DNA of 64,000 nt from JAUNBN01 sp036645935. GTDB taxonomy: Bacteria > Bacillota > Clostridia > Oscillospirales > Ruminococcaceae. Under the pieces are notes generated by a model, which did no database searches, was not told the origin of the DNA, and saw only the letters and a program-made list of their open reading frames with translations. The stretch covers positions 1 to 64,000 of the forward strand of contig JAVXNE010000007.1 of NCBI GenBank assembly GCA_036645935.1, in the 5' to 3' direction. This document shows, piece after piece, positions 1-8,750 of the stretch (position 1 is its first letter; every line of letters begins with the position of its first letter). Both the position numbers and the translations under genes were made by a program.

Positions 1-11
1 GTTGACTTAAT
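1..11. promoter_or_regulatory. Possible half of a second MarR operator at the window edge
   Basis: The first 11 bases, GTTGACTTAAT, are identical to the last 11 bases of the palindrome at 4653-4668 in front of the MarR gene. The left arm would lie outside the window. If real, the same regulator also acts on a gene to the left of the exporter operon. The match is short and AT-rich, so chance is possible. The remaining bases up to 120 show no gene. Confidence 0.3.
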
Positions 12-120
12 TTGCTTTCTTGAATGTCCTCGAGCACTTGTTGCTTGAAATCTCCGGTGCATCGAGCATTTGCAGTTGACAATGAGTGCTCTCGATTTTG
101 GGTTTTATTCAACTGCCTTT

Positions 121-2031
121 TTATGCGCTTTCCTCTGCAGCTTCAAACTGGCTGTTGTACAGCTGCGAATAGAACCCATCTTTCTTCATCAACTCGTCAT
201 GTGTTCCCTGCTCGACAATGTTTCCGTCGTTCACGCACAGGATAATGTCGGCGTTGCGTATAGTGGAGAGCCGGTGTGCTATCACAAAGCTTGTGCGGCC
301 GCGACACAACGTATCCATAGCCTTTTGAATCAGTGTCTCGGTACGTGTGTCCACCGACGAGGTCGCCTCGTCAAGGATGAGCACGCGCGCATTTGCAAGT
401 ATGGCACGCGCTATCGTGAGCAATTGCCTTTGTCCCTGAGAGATGTTGGCAGCGTCCTCTCCGAGCTGCATTTCAAAGGAATCGGGCAGAGTTGTGACAA
501 AGCGATAGGCCTGCGCGGCGCGCGCGGCGCTGAGAACTTCCTCATCGGTTGCGTTGAGCTTGCCATAGCGGATGTTGTCCATGATCGTGCCGTTGAACAG
601 CCATGTGTCCTGCAAAACCATTCCAAACTCAGTGCGCAGATTCTCTCGTCCGAATAGACGTATATCATGTCCGTCAAGCAGAATCTGTCCCGCATCCACA
701 TCATAAAACCGCATGAGAAGCTTAACTATCGTCGTCTTGCCCGCCCCCGTAGGACCGACAATAGCGACTTTCTGCCCCGCCTTAACCGTAACAGAAAAAT
801 CCTTGAGTATGGGAGAGTTCGCGTCGTATCCAAATCGCACATGATCGAATGTAACGTCGCCATTGATCACAAGTTTGCTGGCGCTCGGCGTCTCATCGTC
901 CTGGCAGACAGTGAAACGAGGGTGTTCTTCTGCAAGCTCGGGCTCATCAAGAAACTCGAATACCCTTTCAGCCGCCGCAATTGTCTGCTGAATTTGGTTG
1001 GATATATTGGCCATCTGAGTTATCGGCTCGTTGAGGTTCCGCACATACTGTATGAACGCCTGAATCTTGCCGATTGTCATAGTTCCGCCAAATGTCATGG
1101 CAGCACCGGCAATGCAGACGACCACATAACCCAGATTTCCGATGAAGCGTGTGCTCGGCATGAGCAGTCCCGAGAGGAACTGCGCTTTCCATGTCGCCTC
1201 ACTCAGCTCATTGTTGCGCTTGTCAAATTCCTCGATTGCTGCCTGCTCTCCACTGAACGCCTTAACGACGATATGACCGCTGTACATCTCCTCAATGTGC
1301 CCATTGACGTCTCCAAGGCGGGTCTGCTGACGCACAAAATATTTTTGCGAGCGCCTGATTATTCCCATTACCGATATCAACGACAGCGGTATAACCGCCA
1401 TTGAGATGAGCGTGAGCTGCCAGTTGATCGTGAACATCATCACCAGCACACCGATAAATGTTGCAACTGACGTTATGCTCTGGGTAATACTCGTGCTGAG
1501 GTTTTGTCCGAGAAGATCTACGTCGTTTGTTATCCGGGAGAGGACGTCGCCTGTACTGGATGTTTGGAAAAATTCAAAAGGCAGCTTGTTGATTTTATGT
1601 TCAAGCTCAGTGCGCAAATTGTACGCAACTTTGGAGGCGACTCCGGCCATGATGAATCCCTGCAAAAAGCTGAAAAGAGCACTCACCACATAAAGCGCGA
1701 GACAAAGCAGCAAAACTCCCCCAATGAATCTGAAATCCACCGCGCCCGCCCCGACAATCGAGAGCTGCACGCCTGACACAAGCGCATCTGTCGCACGCAC
1801 GAGAATTTTAGGTCCCACGATTGAGAACAGCGTTGAGCCCGCCGCGAAAATCAGCACTGCTATGAGCGCGAGTGCAAACGGTTTCAGATAATTCAGCAGC
1901 CGTCTGAAGCTTCCTTTAAAATTCTTTGCTTTAACAACCGGCATTGTTGCACCGTGACCACGGCCGCCGCCCGATCTCATGAAATTCATGCGTTGCTGCG
2001 GTGTTGATATTTTTTTATCATCTGCGCTCAT
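121..2031 (-). CDS. ABC exporter half-transporter, consensus-Walker-B subunit
   Basis: This 636-residue protein has an N-terminal six-helix exporter membrane domain (about residues 40-340) and a C-terminal nucleotide-binding domain. Walker A (GPTGAGKT) lies near residue 427, and Walker B with a catalytic Glu (LILDEAT) near 553. The signature is ISQGQ rather than LSGGQ. The start overlaps the stop of the preceding half-transporter (ATGA) behind a GAGGAGG ribosome site. The pair matches the LmrCD/BmrCD/TM287-288 type of heterodimeric multidrug or lipid exporter at the plasma membrane. This subunit supplies the active Glu and the atypical signature. The substrate cannot be read from the sequence. 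Control by the operon's own MarR gene suggests a drug- or stress-responsive efflux pump. Confidence 0.9.
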   Translation of the reverse strand: MSADDKKISTPQQRMNFMRSGGGRGHGATMPVVKAKNFKGSFRRLLNYLKPFALALIAVLIFAAGSTLFSIVGPKILVRATDALVSGVQLSIVGAGAVDFRFIGGVLLLCLALYVVSALFSFLQGFIMAGVASKVAYNLRTELEHKINKLPFEFFQTSSTGDVLSRITNDVDLLGQNLSTSITQSITSVATFIGVLVMMFTINWQLTLISMAVIPLSLISVMGIIRRSQKYFVRQQTRLGDVNGHIEEMYSGHIVVKAFSGEQAAIEEFDKRNNELSEATWKAQFLSGLLMPSTRFIGNLGYVVVCIAGAAMTFGGTMTIGKIQAFIQYVRNLNEPITQMANISNQIQQTIAAAERVFEFLDEPELAEEHPRFTVCQDDETPSASKLVINGDVTFDHVRFGYDANSPILKDFSVTVKAGQKVAIVGPTGAGKTTIVKLLMRFYDVDAGQILLDGHDIRLFGRENLRTEFGMVLQDTWLFNGTIMDNIRYGKLNATDEEVLSAARAAQAYRFVTTLPDSFEMQLGEDAANISQGQRQLLTIARAILANARVLILDEATSSVDTRTETLIQKAMDTLCRGRTSFVIAHRLSTIRNADIILCVNDGNIVEQGTHDELMKKDGFYSQLYNSQFEAAEESA

Positions 2032-4187
2032 GCCAATTCCTCCTCACTCATCTGCGACACCGCTATCTCGCGGTAAGTTGCGCAGCTTTGGAGCAGTTCA
2101 CGGTGCGAACCGCTCCCGACGATCTTACCGTCGTCGAGCACCAATATCTGTTCAGCGTTCATAATTGTACTGACCCTCTGTGCGACAATTATGACTGTTG
2201 CGCTTCCAACTGTTTTTGCAAGCTGTGCGCGCAGCGCGGTGTCGGTCTTAAAATCAAGCGCCGAAAAGCTGTCGTCGAAGATAAAAACAGCTGGATCTCT
2301 CACAAGCGCTCTTGCAATAGCAAGCCGCTGCTTCTGACCTCCGCTAAGATTGTCCCCTCCCGGGGCTATGTGTGCGTCGAGTCCATCCTCAAGCTCTTCT
2401 ACAAACTCGCTCGCTTGTGCAATTTCAAGCGCATCCTCTGTCCTTTCACGCACCGCTCCGGGACATCCGTAATCCACGTTTGTCATGACAGTACCCGCAA
2501 ATAACGTGCCCTTTTGCGGAACGTATCCGATATCTCCGCGCAAATCGTCGAGCGCAAGTGAGCGAAGCGGAACGCCATCTATGGTTATCTCACCCTGTGT
2601 CGGATCGTAGAACCTAGGTATCAAATTCACAAGTGTGCTCTTGCCCGAACCGGTTGAGCCGATTATAGCTGTGGTCTCTCCCGGTCTCGCGATAAAGCTC
2701 ACGTCGCTTAAAACGTCATCTTCTGCTTTGTCATATCTGAACGACACATGGTTAAACTTCACCGTGCGGCCGCCATGCTTTGCCGGCAGTTTTTGCGGGA
2801 CTTCAGGATCTGAAATCTCGTTTTTAACGCTCAGTATCTCGCTTATCCTTCCAATCGAAACTGCCGCTCGGGGCACGTTGATAAACATCATCGAAATCAT
2901 CAAGAACGACATGATTATCTGAGTAGTGTACTGCATGAAGGCAAGCATATCGCCAATCGGCAACTCAGAACGTGCAACCGACTGACCGCCGATCCAAATT
3001 ATTCCAAGCGTCACGACATTCATTAAAATCGTCATGAACGGAAACATAAGCGAGGTGACTCGCTGGACAAAACGGTTGGTCCTTGACAGTTCTGAATTAG
3101 CCCCGTCGAAACGTTCTTCCTCATGTGACTCGTTTCCAAATGCACGAATAACCATCATGCCCGAAAGATTTTCGCGGCTGACGAGGTTAAGCCTGTCTGT
3201 GAGTTTTTGCAATACGCTGAATTTAGGAACTGCAACAGAAAAAATGACACACACAAATCCTATCAGAATCACAACGGCAAGCGCTATTATCCAGCTGAGT
3301 GACGGGCTTTTTTGCAGTGCCATAACGATTCCGCCAATTCCCATAATTGGAGCGAAGCACATCATTCTGAGCCCCATTATCACGAGCATCTGAACCTGCT
3401 GCACATCGTTGGTCGTGCGAGTTATCAGCGACGCTACCGAGAATTTGTCAAACTCGCCTTTTGAAAAGCTCTCAACCTTTGCAAACACTGCGCTGCGCAG
3501 TTCCTTGGCATATCCAGCTCCGATGCGCGCTGAAAAGTAACGAACCAACGCCGCAGCCGTGACACTCGCGAGTGAAACTGCCAACATGAGCGCCCCTGTT
3601 TTTATGATTGAACTGCGCTGAAGCGATTCGAGATCGTAACCCAATTCACTGTAAAACAACTTGATAAACACCGGCGCTACCTGCGCTGCCGCCGTCTGTG
3701 TTTTGTCCGCACCATAGGCTGCAAGCTCGCCCTCAGGCAGCTGTTGCAACTGAGGTATCAGAGCATATGCCGTTGAAATGTCATAATCGGGCACGTCAGA
3801 TGAAAGATTACCACTCGGCTTCACTGCGCTCTGACGAGACGCATATGTTGAAAAAGCCATCGCTGCACGGCCAAAAGCATCTCCCACAGGTCCGCTTTCC
3901 AAATCGGCGTCGTCAACAAGCCGAAACGCACCACCCTCATGCGAATACGCGCCCTCGAACACTGCTCTGTCATCTTCGGTCATAAACAGCGTTACGAGTG
4001 TCATTCCTTGCTCACTTATTTCTCTCGGAGCACTTTCGCTGACTCCCCCCTGCTGTATTCCGACATTGACAACGTCGCTCATAAAATTGGGCAGTGAGAG
4101 ATCGCAAATCGCCTGCGCAATCAGGAACATAAAGCTCAAGATGACCATTGCGGTATATGGTTTTAAATATCTGATTACCTTTTTCAA
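2028..4187 (-). CDS. ABC exporter half-transporter, degenerate-site subunit with large outer insertion
   Basis: This 719-residue protein is the partner of the next gene. Walker A (GSTGSGKST) is near residue 511 and a perfect LSGGQ near 616. Walker B reads FIFDD, with Asp in place of the catalytic Glu, which is the hallmark of the degenerate site in heterodimeric exporters. Between the first and second membrane helices there is a polar insertion of roughly 150 residues (about 40-190), predicted to lie outside the cell and absent from the partner. The start is TTG, one base after the MarR stop, behind GGGAGG. Transport polarity is inferred as export from the fused membrane-ATPase layout. The insertion could bind substrate or a partner. 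Confidence 0.9.
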   Translation of the reverse strand: MKKVIRYLKPYTAMVILSFMFLIAQAICDLSLPNFMSDVVNVGIQQGGVSESAPREISEQGMTLVTLFMTEDDRAVFEGAYSHEGGAFRLVDDADLESGPVGDAFGRAAMAFSTYASRQSAVKPSGNLSSDVPDYDISTAYALIPQLQQLPEGELAAYGADKTQTAAAQVAPVFIKLFYSELGYDLESLQRSSIIKTGALMLAVSLASVTAAALVRYFSARIGAGYAKELRSAVFAKVESFSKGEFDKFSVASLITRTTNDVQQVQMLVIMGLRMMCFAPIMGIGGIVMALQKSPSLSWIIALAVVILIGFVCVIFSVAVPKFSVLQKLTDRLNLVSRENLSGMMVIRAFGNESHEEERFDGANSELSRTNRFVQRVTSLMFPFMTILMNVVTLGIIWIGGQSVARSELPIGDMLAFMQYTTQIIMSFLMISMMFINVPRAAVSIGRISEILSVKNEISDPEVPQKLPAKHGGRTVKFNHVSFRYDKAEDDVLSDVSFIARPGETTAIIGSTGSGKSTLVNLIPRFYDPTQGEITIDGVPLRSLALDDLRGDIGYVPQKGTLFAGTVMTNVDYGCPGAVRERTEDALEIAQASEFVEELEDGLDAHIAPGGDNLSGGQKQRLAIARALVRDPAVFIFDDSFSALDFKTDTALRAQLAKTVGSATVIIVAQRVSTIMNAEQILVLDDGKIVGSGSHRELLQSCATYREIAVSQMSEEELA

Positions 4188-4188
4188 A

Positions 4189-4635
4189 TCAGCGCGCCTC
4201 CCATTCGTCGGTCACTTGCTCGAGATTCGTCAGAATCCTTTTGGTAAAGCACAAATACTGCGAGAGTTCATCGTCGGAAAAACCCGCAAGCATTTTGTGC
4301 GTGATATCGTCTCTCACTTGTCTTCCGTGCAACGCACAGCTTTTCCCAAGCTCGGTGAGTTCCAAACGATTGGCTCTTTGATCGTTCTCGTCGACGTTTC
4401 TCTCAATCAGTCCGGCACGCTCGAGCCGTCTCACAGACATTCCGACCGTAGCGCAGCTGACCCCTTGCTCTCTCGCGATATCGCTTTGAGAGCACGCCCG
4501 TGAATCTAACATTATATCCATTATAGGCATCTGTTTTGGGTGCAAGTCGTTTTCTCGCAACATTCCAAAACAGCATTTCATGTAAAGCCTGTGTATTTCT
4601 CGGTCCACATCAAATATCTCGGTTATTTTATCCAT
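4189..4635 (-). CDS. MarR-family transcriptional regulator
   Basis: This 148-residue winged-helix protein is first in the operon with the two exporter subunits. The central segment with CSQSDIAREQGVS, then a recognition helix ending SVRRLERAGLIER, then the wing with NVDENDQRANR, is the MarR DNA-binding core. Such proteins act as dimers and are often released by small aromatic or lipophilic ligands. The ATG at 4635 is chosen over the in-frame GTG at 4641 because the GTG overlaps the AAAGG ribosome site. A perfect 7-2-7 palindrome lies about 20 bases upstream, so autorepression of the whole operon is likely. The ligand is unknown. Confidence 0.9.
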   Translation of the reverse strand: MDKITEIFDVDREIHRLYMKCCFGMLRENDLHPKQMPIMDIMLDSRACSQSDIAREQGVSCATVGMSVRRLERAGLIERNVDENDQRANRLELTELGKSCALHGRQVRDDITHKMLAGFSDDELSQYLCFTKRILTNLEQVTDEWEAR

Positions 4636-4652
4636 AATCACCTTTCCGCAAC

Positions 4653-4668
4653 ATTAAGTTGACTTAAT
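4653..4668. promoter_or_regulatory. Palindromic operator for the MarR regulator
   Basis: ATTAAGTTGACTTAAT is a perfect inverted repeat with 7-base arms and a 2-base centre. It sits between the promoter and the regulator start, which is a typical autorepression position. Its right 11 bases recur at 1-11. Confidence 0.65.
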
Positions 4669-4684
4669 ATAAATCGACTGACTA

Positions 4685-4713
4685 AATTTATACCTGTTGC
4701 ACAACTTTGTCAA
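4685..4713 (-). promoter_or_regulatory. Promoter of the marR-exporter operon
   Basis: On the minus strand a perfect -35 TTGACA (4713-4708) is followed after 17 bases by TAAATT; TATAAA overlaps it at 15-base spacing. The operator at 4653-4668 covers the expected transcription start region. The inverted repeat TATAAAT/ATTTATA (4668-4674, 4686-4692) overlaps the -10. Confidence 0.6.
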
Positions 4714-4762
4714 GCAATATTTGTAGGTATTGCTCTCAAAAACCCGAACATTTTGCTGATAT

Positions 4763-4794
4763 AAAAAAGCGACATCGAATATAATCGATGCCGC
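4763..4794 (-). terminator. Rho-independent terminator of the mgl operon
   Basis: On the minus strand a hairpin with arms around GCGGCATCGA and TCGATGTCGC is followed by six T. It lies about 20 bases beyond the stop of the last mgl-operon gene. Confidence 0.75.
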
Positions 4795-4812
4795 CCAGAG
4801 ATGACAGATATT

Positions 4813-5007
4813 CTAAATAATGCCGTTGCCCTTAAGGTATCCGACCGCAAGCACAGTGAGAACCGCTACGACCAAAACAACGATAATAATATCGAGCTGT
4901 TTTACCGTAAGTGGAACTTTGTCATACAGCCGCTCTTTCGCAATCTGGATAGAGTCCTTCTCTTTTTTGTCGCGTTTGAAATATTTTTTCATCCAGTTGT
5001 CGCCCAT
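4813..5007 (-). CDS. Small single-pass membrane protein of the mgl operon
   Basis: A 64-residue protein is translated from an ATG that overlaps the mglC stop by one base (TAATG). It has a strongly charged N-terminal half rich in Lys/Arg/Asp and one C-terminal membrane helix, beginning about residue 39 with LDIIIVVLVVAVLTVL and ending in a short polar tail. A positive cytoplasmic N terminus is expected by the positive-inside rule. It is the last gene before the terminator. Coupling to the permease suggests a small accessory subunit of the sugar importer, for example for assembly or stability, but no family was recognised and this role is inference. Confidence 0.75.
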   Translation of the reverse strand: MGDNWMKKYFKRDKKEKDSIQIAKERLYDKVPLTVKQLDIIIVVLVVAVLTVLAVGYLKGNGII

Positions 5008-6005
5008 TATTTTTTCGCGACGTATTTGCGGATGTCAAGCGCAATGGCAATGATGATAACGATGCCCTGTACAATATATGTGTACGACACCTCAACGCCC
5101 ATGAACTGCATCGCAATTTTAAGAAGTTCAAATACGAGCACGCCGATGAGCACACCTGAAACGCGACCAATTCCGCCGTTGGTCGAGACTCCGCCAATCG
5201 TGCAGCCCGCGATGGCCTCAAGCTCCCAGCCGGCACCGAGTCCGACCGAGGCACCGCCCGCTTTGCCGCCGAGCAGAAATCCCGCGATGGCATACAAAAC
5301 TGAGGCGAGAAGATAAACGACTATCTTTGTTTTGTTGGTGTTAATTCCGCTGACCTCGGCAGAGTTTTCATTTCCGCCGATCGCATACATATACTTGCCA
5401 TGCGGGGTCTTGTTGTATAAAAACCACATAAGTAACCCAATTAAGAGGGCGAACACACCAATGTATGGCAAAAACCGAATTCCGAAGAGCTGGCTGCTCG
5501 AGATAGATGTGTAGTCGCTGCGCAGTCCTCCGATAGGCTGAGATCCCGTGAACACCTGACAGATACCGTAAACAATCGTCTGCATACCCAAAGTGCCGAT
5601 AAATGCAGGCACCTTGAGATAGGCCACCACCATGCCGTTGACAAGTCCGAAAATCATAAGTATCAATATAATTCCGAGCAGAACTACGAATATCGGAAGC
5701 TCTCCTATCTTGGGATACACCTTGCTGGGATAATCCGCAGCTTGCAGGAATGTCGCCGCAAGACAGGCTGCAAAACCAACCTGCCGCCCCGCAGAGAGGT
5801 CATTGCACTTCAGGATTAAGCACCCCGAAACACCCAGCGCAATTATGAAACGCACAGCAGTGTTGGAGATGAGGTTGTTGAGATTGCTCATCGAGAAAAA
5901 TTTAGGACGCGCGATTCCAACAGCAATCGACGCTACGACAAGCAGAATAATCAGCGCGTTGTCCATCAGAAACTGTAATATAGCGTTCTTTTTTGTCTTA
6001 GTCAT
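5007..6005 (-). CDS. mglC: Galactose/methyl-galactoside ABC importer, permease
   Basis: The 332-residue protein has about eight to ten hydrophobic helices and the glycine-rich carbohydrate-uptake (CUT2) permease pattern, including GTLGMQTIVYGI near the middle and GAGWELEAIAGCTIGG in the last third. It forms the membrane channel and pairs with the double-domain ATPase encoded just upstream. The second ATG (6005) is chosen because the first leaves only two bases after GGAGGG. The order binding protein, ATPase, permease is the classic mgl order. RbsC-type ribose permeases are the nearest alternative. The galactose assignment rests mainly on the binding protein. Confidence 0.9.
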   Translation of the reverse strand: MTKTKKNAILQFLMDNALIILLVVASIAVGIARPKFFSMSNLNNLISNTAVRFIIALGVSGCLILKCNDLSAGRQVGFAACLAATFLQAADYPSKVYPKIGELPIFVVLLGIILILMIFGLVNGMVVAYLKVPAFIGTLGMQTIVYGICQVFTGSQPIGGLRSDYTSISSSQLFGIRFLPYIGVFALLIGLLMWFLYNKTPHGKYMYAIGGNENSAEVSGINTNKTKIVVYLLASVLYAIAGFLLGGKAGGASVGLGAGWELEAIAGCTIGGVSTNGGIGRVSGVLIGVLVFELLKIAMQFMGVEVSYTYIVQGIVIIIAIALDIRKYVAKK

Positions 6006-6020
6006 CATACCCTCCGTGTG

Positions 6021-7535
6021 TTAGGAAGCAAAGCGCGTGGCCAGTTCCATTATTTTTTCCTGGTTCATATCATCACCCTCGACAAAACCGGTTACCCTGC
6101 CGTCGCACATAACCATAATTCTATCAGCCATGCCGATTAGCTCGCCCATCTCGGAGCTTATCATAATGATGCTCTTGCCTTGTTTCGCAAGATCGGATAT
6201 TATGCAGTAAATCTCATATTTTGCACCGACGTCTATTCCTCGTGTCGGCTCGTCCATGATGAACACGTCAGGATCGTTGGCAAGCCACCGGCTGACAATC
6301 ACTTTTTGCTGATTGCCACCTGAAAGCGACTGAATCAGTGTCTTGCTGTTAGGTGTTTTTATGCTTAGCTTGGCAACATTTTCCTGAACAAGCTGCTCAA
6401 TGCGCTTCCTGTTGAGCACGAAGCCATATTTCAGATACTGTTTGAGCGACGCAATCGAGACATTGTCGGCGACCGAAAGGCATCCGAATATTCCGCTACC
6501 GCGGCGATCCTCAGTGAGAAGTGCAAGGCCGCTGTCGATCGCGTCGGCCGGGCGAGTTATCTTGAGCTCCTTGTTTAGGTAGTGCACCTTTCCGGAGGTT
6601 TTGTGGCGAAGTCCGAAAACCCCCTCCATAAACTCGGTGCGCTGAGCACCCACAAGACCGGCAACCCCGAGAATCTCGCCCTTGCGCAGCGTGAAACCGG
6701 CATTCTTAAACGAGTTGCTGTAAATCGATGTGAAATTCTCAACATCCAGCACAACCTCGCCCGGCGTGTTGACCTTGGGTGGATAGAGATTTTTTAGCTC
6801 CCTGCCAACCATTCTTGTTATTATTAGGTCGTTGGTTAGCTCGTCGGATGGCCACGTTCCGATGTACTGTCCGTCGCGCATTATCGTGACCTCGTCGGAA
6901 ATCTCGAGAATTTCCTCCATCTTGTGGGAGATATAAATAATGACGCAACCTTTTGCCTTGAGCTTGCGTATTATGCCGAACAGCGTGTCCACCTCGTTTT
7001 TTGTGAGCGATGAGGTGGGCTCGTCCATGATTACTATTTTAGCGTTTATCGAGACTGCCTTTGCAATCTCAACCAGCTGCATCTGCGACACCGAAAGAGT
7101 TCCGAGCTTCGCGCGCGGGTTAAAATCAAGCCCCAGACCATCGAGCAGTTCTTTGGCCTGTGCGTACATTTTTTTGTGATCAACCATCTTTATAAATCCG
7201 AGCAGCTTCTTGGCCGGGTAGCGCCCACAATATATATTTTCCGCAATCGAGCGGTCTGGTATAGGCTGCAGTTCCTGATGAACCATGGCTATACCCTTTT
7301 GCAATGCGTCAAATGGATTTTGAATTTTTGTGGCCTTGCCGTTATAAATAATCTCTCCCTCATCCAGGCTGTAAACACCGAAAAGGCATTTCATAAGCGT
7401 GGACTTGCCGGCTCCGTTTTCTCCCATCAGAGCATGCACCGTGCCGGGTCGCAGCTTCAGCGTGACGTTGTCAAGCGCCTTGACTCCGGGAAACGACTTG
7501 CTGACGCCTCTCATCTCAAGCAAATATTCAGACAT
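6021..7535 (-). CDS. mglA: Sugar ABC importer ATPase with tandem nucleotide-binding domains
   Basis: This 504-residue protein is two ABC ATPase domains fused in one chain, as in MglA/RbsA/XylG. Domain 1 has Walker A GENGAGKST near residue 40, a signature LSVSQMQ and Walker B IVIMDEPTSSL. Domain 2 (about 260-500) has a degenerate Walker A (GLVGAQRTE), a good signature LSGGNQQK near residue 402 and FIMDEPTRGID. Such asymmetry is normal for this family. It energises sugar uptake at the inner face of the membrane together with the next gene's permease. A ribosome site AGGGGAG precedes the ATG, and a strong hairpin separates it from mglB. Confidence 0.93.
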   Translation of the reverse strand: MSEYLLEMRGVSKSFPGVKALDNVTLKLRPGTVHALMGENGAGKSTLMKCLFGVYSLDEGEIIYNGKATKIQNPFDALQKGIAMVHQELQPIPDRSIAENIYCGRYPAKKLLGFIKMVDHKKMYAQAKELLDGLGLDFNPRAKLGTLSVSQMQLVEIAKAVSINAKIVIMDEPTSSLTKNEVDTLFGIIRKLKAKGCVIIYISHKMEEILEISDEVTIMRDGQYIGTWPSDELTNDLIITRMVGRELKNLYPPKVNTPGEVVLDVENFTSIYSNSFKNAGFTLRKGEILGVAGLVGAQRTEFMEGVFGLRHKTSGKVHYLNKELKITRPADAIDSGLALLTEDRRGSGIFGCLSVADNVSIASLKQYLKYGFVLNRKRIEQLVQENVAKLSIKTPNSKTLIQSLSGGNQQKVIVSRWLANDPDVFIMDEPTRGIDVGAKYEIYCIISDLAKQGKSIIMISSEMGELIGMADRIMVMCDGRVTGFVEGDDMNQEKIMELATRFAS

Positions 7536-7582
7536 AGCTCTCCCCTTGCATATGCGAATTTCCTCTTTATCTTGTTAAAACG

Positions 7583-7618
7583 CGGAAATTGCGTGTGCCA
7601 TTGCACACGCAATTTCCG
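7583..7618 (-). terminator. Intercistronic hairpin between mglB and mglA
   Basis: A perfect 16-bp stem (CGGAAATTGCGTGTGC with its complement) and a 4-base loop lie in the 100-base gap after mglB. On the minus strand it is followed by CGTTTTAAC, a short weak T stretch. This fits partial termination or 3'-end protection of the mglB message, so that binding protein is made in excess over ATPase and permease. It is perfectly symmetric and could act in either direction. Confidence 0.75.
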
Positions 7619-7636
7619 TTTTCAGTTGTAAACTAA

Positions 7637-8602
7637 TTACACTGTAACCTTCTGGTAGTCGAGGATATACATCTTCTCATTAGGCTCGCCGTTCATGAAA
7701 CGGATGGCAGCATCAGCGGCCGCGTGGGACTGGCTGATGTGGTCATTGAACACTGTGCCTGTGAGTGTGCCAGCCTTGACCATCTCATTTGCCTCGGGAA
7801 GATTGTCAACGCCGAGGAGATAGATGTCCTTGCCAACTGTACGTTTGGCAGCTACGATTGCCTGATAGGCGCCGAGTGCCATACCGTCGTTGTTGCAGAA
7901 AATGACGTCGATCTTATCGCCGAACTGCGAAAGCGCAGAGGCGGCAATTTCCTGACCCTTACCCTGATCCCAGTCGCCGCGCTGCTCAAGCAGTTTCTCG
8001 ACTTTGATGCCGGCATCGGTCAGAGCCTTTATGGAGAACTCGGTGCGGTACTGCGCATCGACGTTCTCGGGGTCGCCTACGATCATGACATAAGATACAA
8101 CGCCGTCGCCGTTAGCGTCGCCCTTGTTAGGCAGCGCGGTGACGATCTCGCCCTGATACGTTCCGCTCTGACGGGCGTCAGCGCCGACGTAGCAGATCTT
8201 GTCCCAAGCATCCATGTCAGCCTTTGAGGGCTCGCGGTTGATGTAAACCACGGGGATGTCAGCAGCTTTGGCCTTCTCGGTTATGGTCGCGGCGGACGAG
8301 GACTGAACGAGGTTGACGATGAGCACATCAACGCCCTGAGCGATGAATGTGTCAACCTGGTTGGTCTGCTCGGCCATGTCGTTCTTGCTGTCAACTATCG
8401 TGATCTCATAGTTGCCAAGACCCTTCATATAGGTCTCGAGCTCCTCACGGAAATAGGTCATGAAGTTGTCATCGAACTTGTAGATGCAGACGCCGACCTT
8501 TTTGGCCGCGTTCTCTTCGGGCTTGGGCTCGGTCGCTCCGCCGCACGCTACAAGAGCGAACGCAAGAGCAAGCACGAGAACCATTGCAAATACTTTCTTC
8601 AT
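7637..8602 (-). CDS. mglB: Galactose-binding lipoprotein of the ABC importer
   Basis: The 321-residue precursor begins MKKVFAMV after AAGGAAG and has a lipoprotein signal with lipobox LVAC near residue 20. The mature part is a periplasmic-binding-protein-1 fold. About halfway it carries a DANGDG loop, equivalent to the EF-hand-like calcium loop of the galactose/glucose-binding protein. Other hallmarks are CNNDGMALGAYQAI and LLGVDNLPEA near the C terminus. It captures galactose, glucose or methyl-galactosides outside the cell and delivers them to MglC. An in-frame ATG at 8617 would add five residues but has no good ribosome site. Confidence 0.92.
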   Translation of the reverse strand: MKKVFAMVLVLALAFALVACGGATEPKPEENAAKKVGVCIYKFDDNFMTYFREELETYMKGLGNYEITIVDSKNDMAEQTNQVDTFIAQGVDVLIVNLVQSSSAATITEKAKAADIPVVYINREPSKADMDAWDKICYVGADARQSGTYQGEIVTALPNKGDANGDGVVSYVMIVGDPENVDAQYRTEFSIKALTDAGIKVEKLLEQRGDWDQGKGQEIAASALSQFGDKIDVIFCNNDGMALGAYQAIVAAKRTVGKDIYLLGVDNLPEANEMVKAGTLTGTVFNDHISQSHAAADAAIRFMNGEPNEKMYILDYQKVTV

Positions 8603-8663
8603 AATTCTTCCTTTCATCCTTTATCCGAAATGCGGGAACTCCCACAAAACAGATTTCCCTTTT

Positions 8664-8692
8664 TTTATATTTATAGCTCGGCAAAGGGACAA
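8664..8692 (-). promoter_or_regulatory. Promoter of the mgl operon
   Basis: On the minus strand TTGTCC (8692-8687), a 17-base spacer and TATAAA (8669-8664) lie about 60 bases before the mglB start. Confidence 0.6.
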
Positions 8693-8703
8693 ACCCGAAC
8701 TAA

Positions 8704-8720
8704 GCTAATTTTACATTAGC
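8704..8720. promoter_or_regulatory. Inverted repeat just upstream of the mgl -35
   Basis: GCTAAT and ATTAGC are separated by five bases. The position right behind the -35 suits an activator or a repressor site. No regulator gene for mgl is visible nearby. Confidence 0.4.
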
Positions 8721-8750
8721 GCAGGATAAAATCAACAGTAAATAAGCAAC

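Noticed and set aside
70..657. Long plus-strand frame opposite the exporter gene
   Set aside because: It is the shadow of a well-supported ABC transporter on the other strand.
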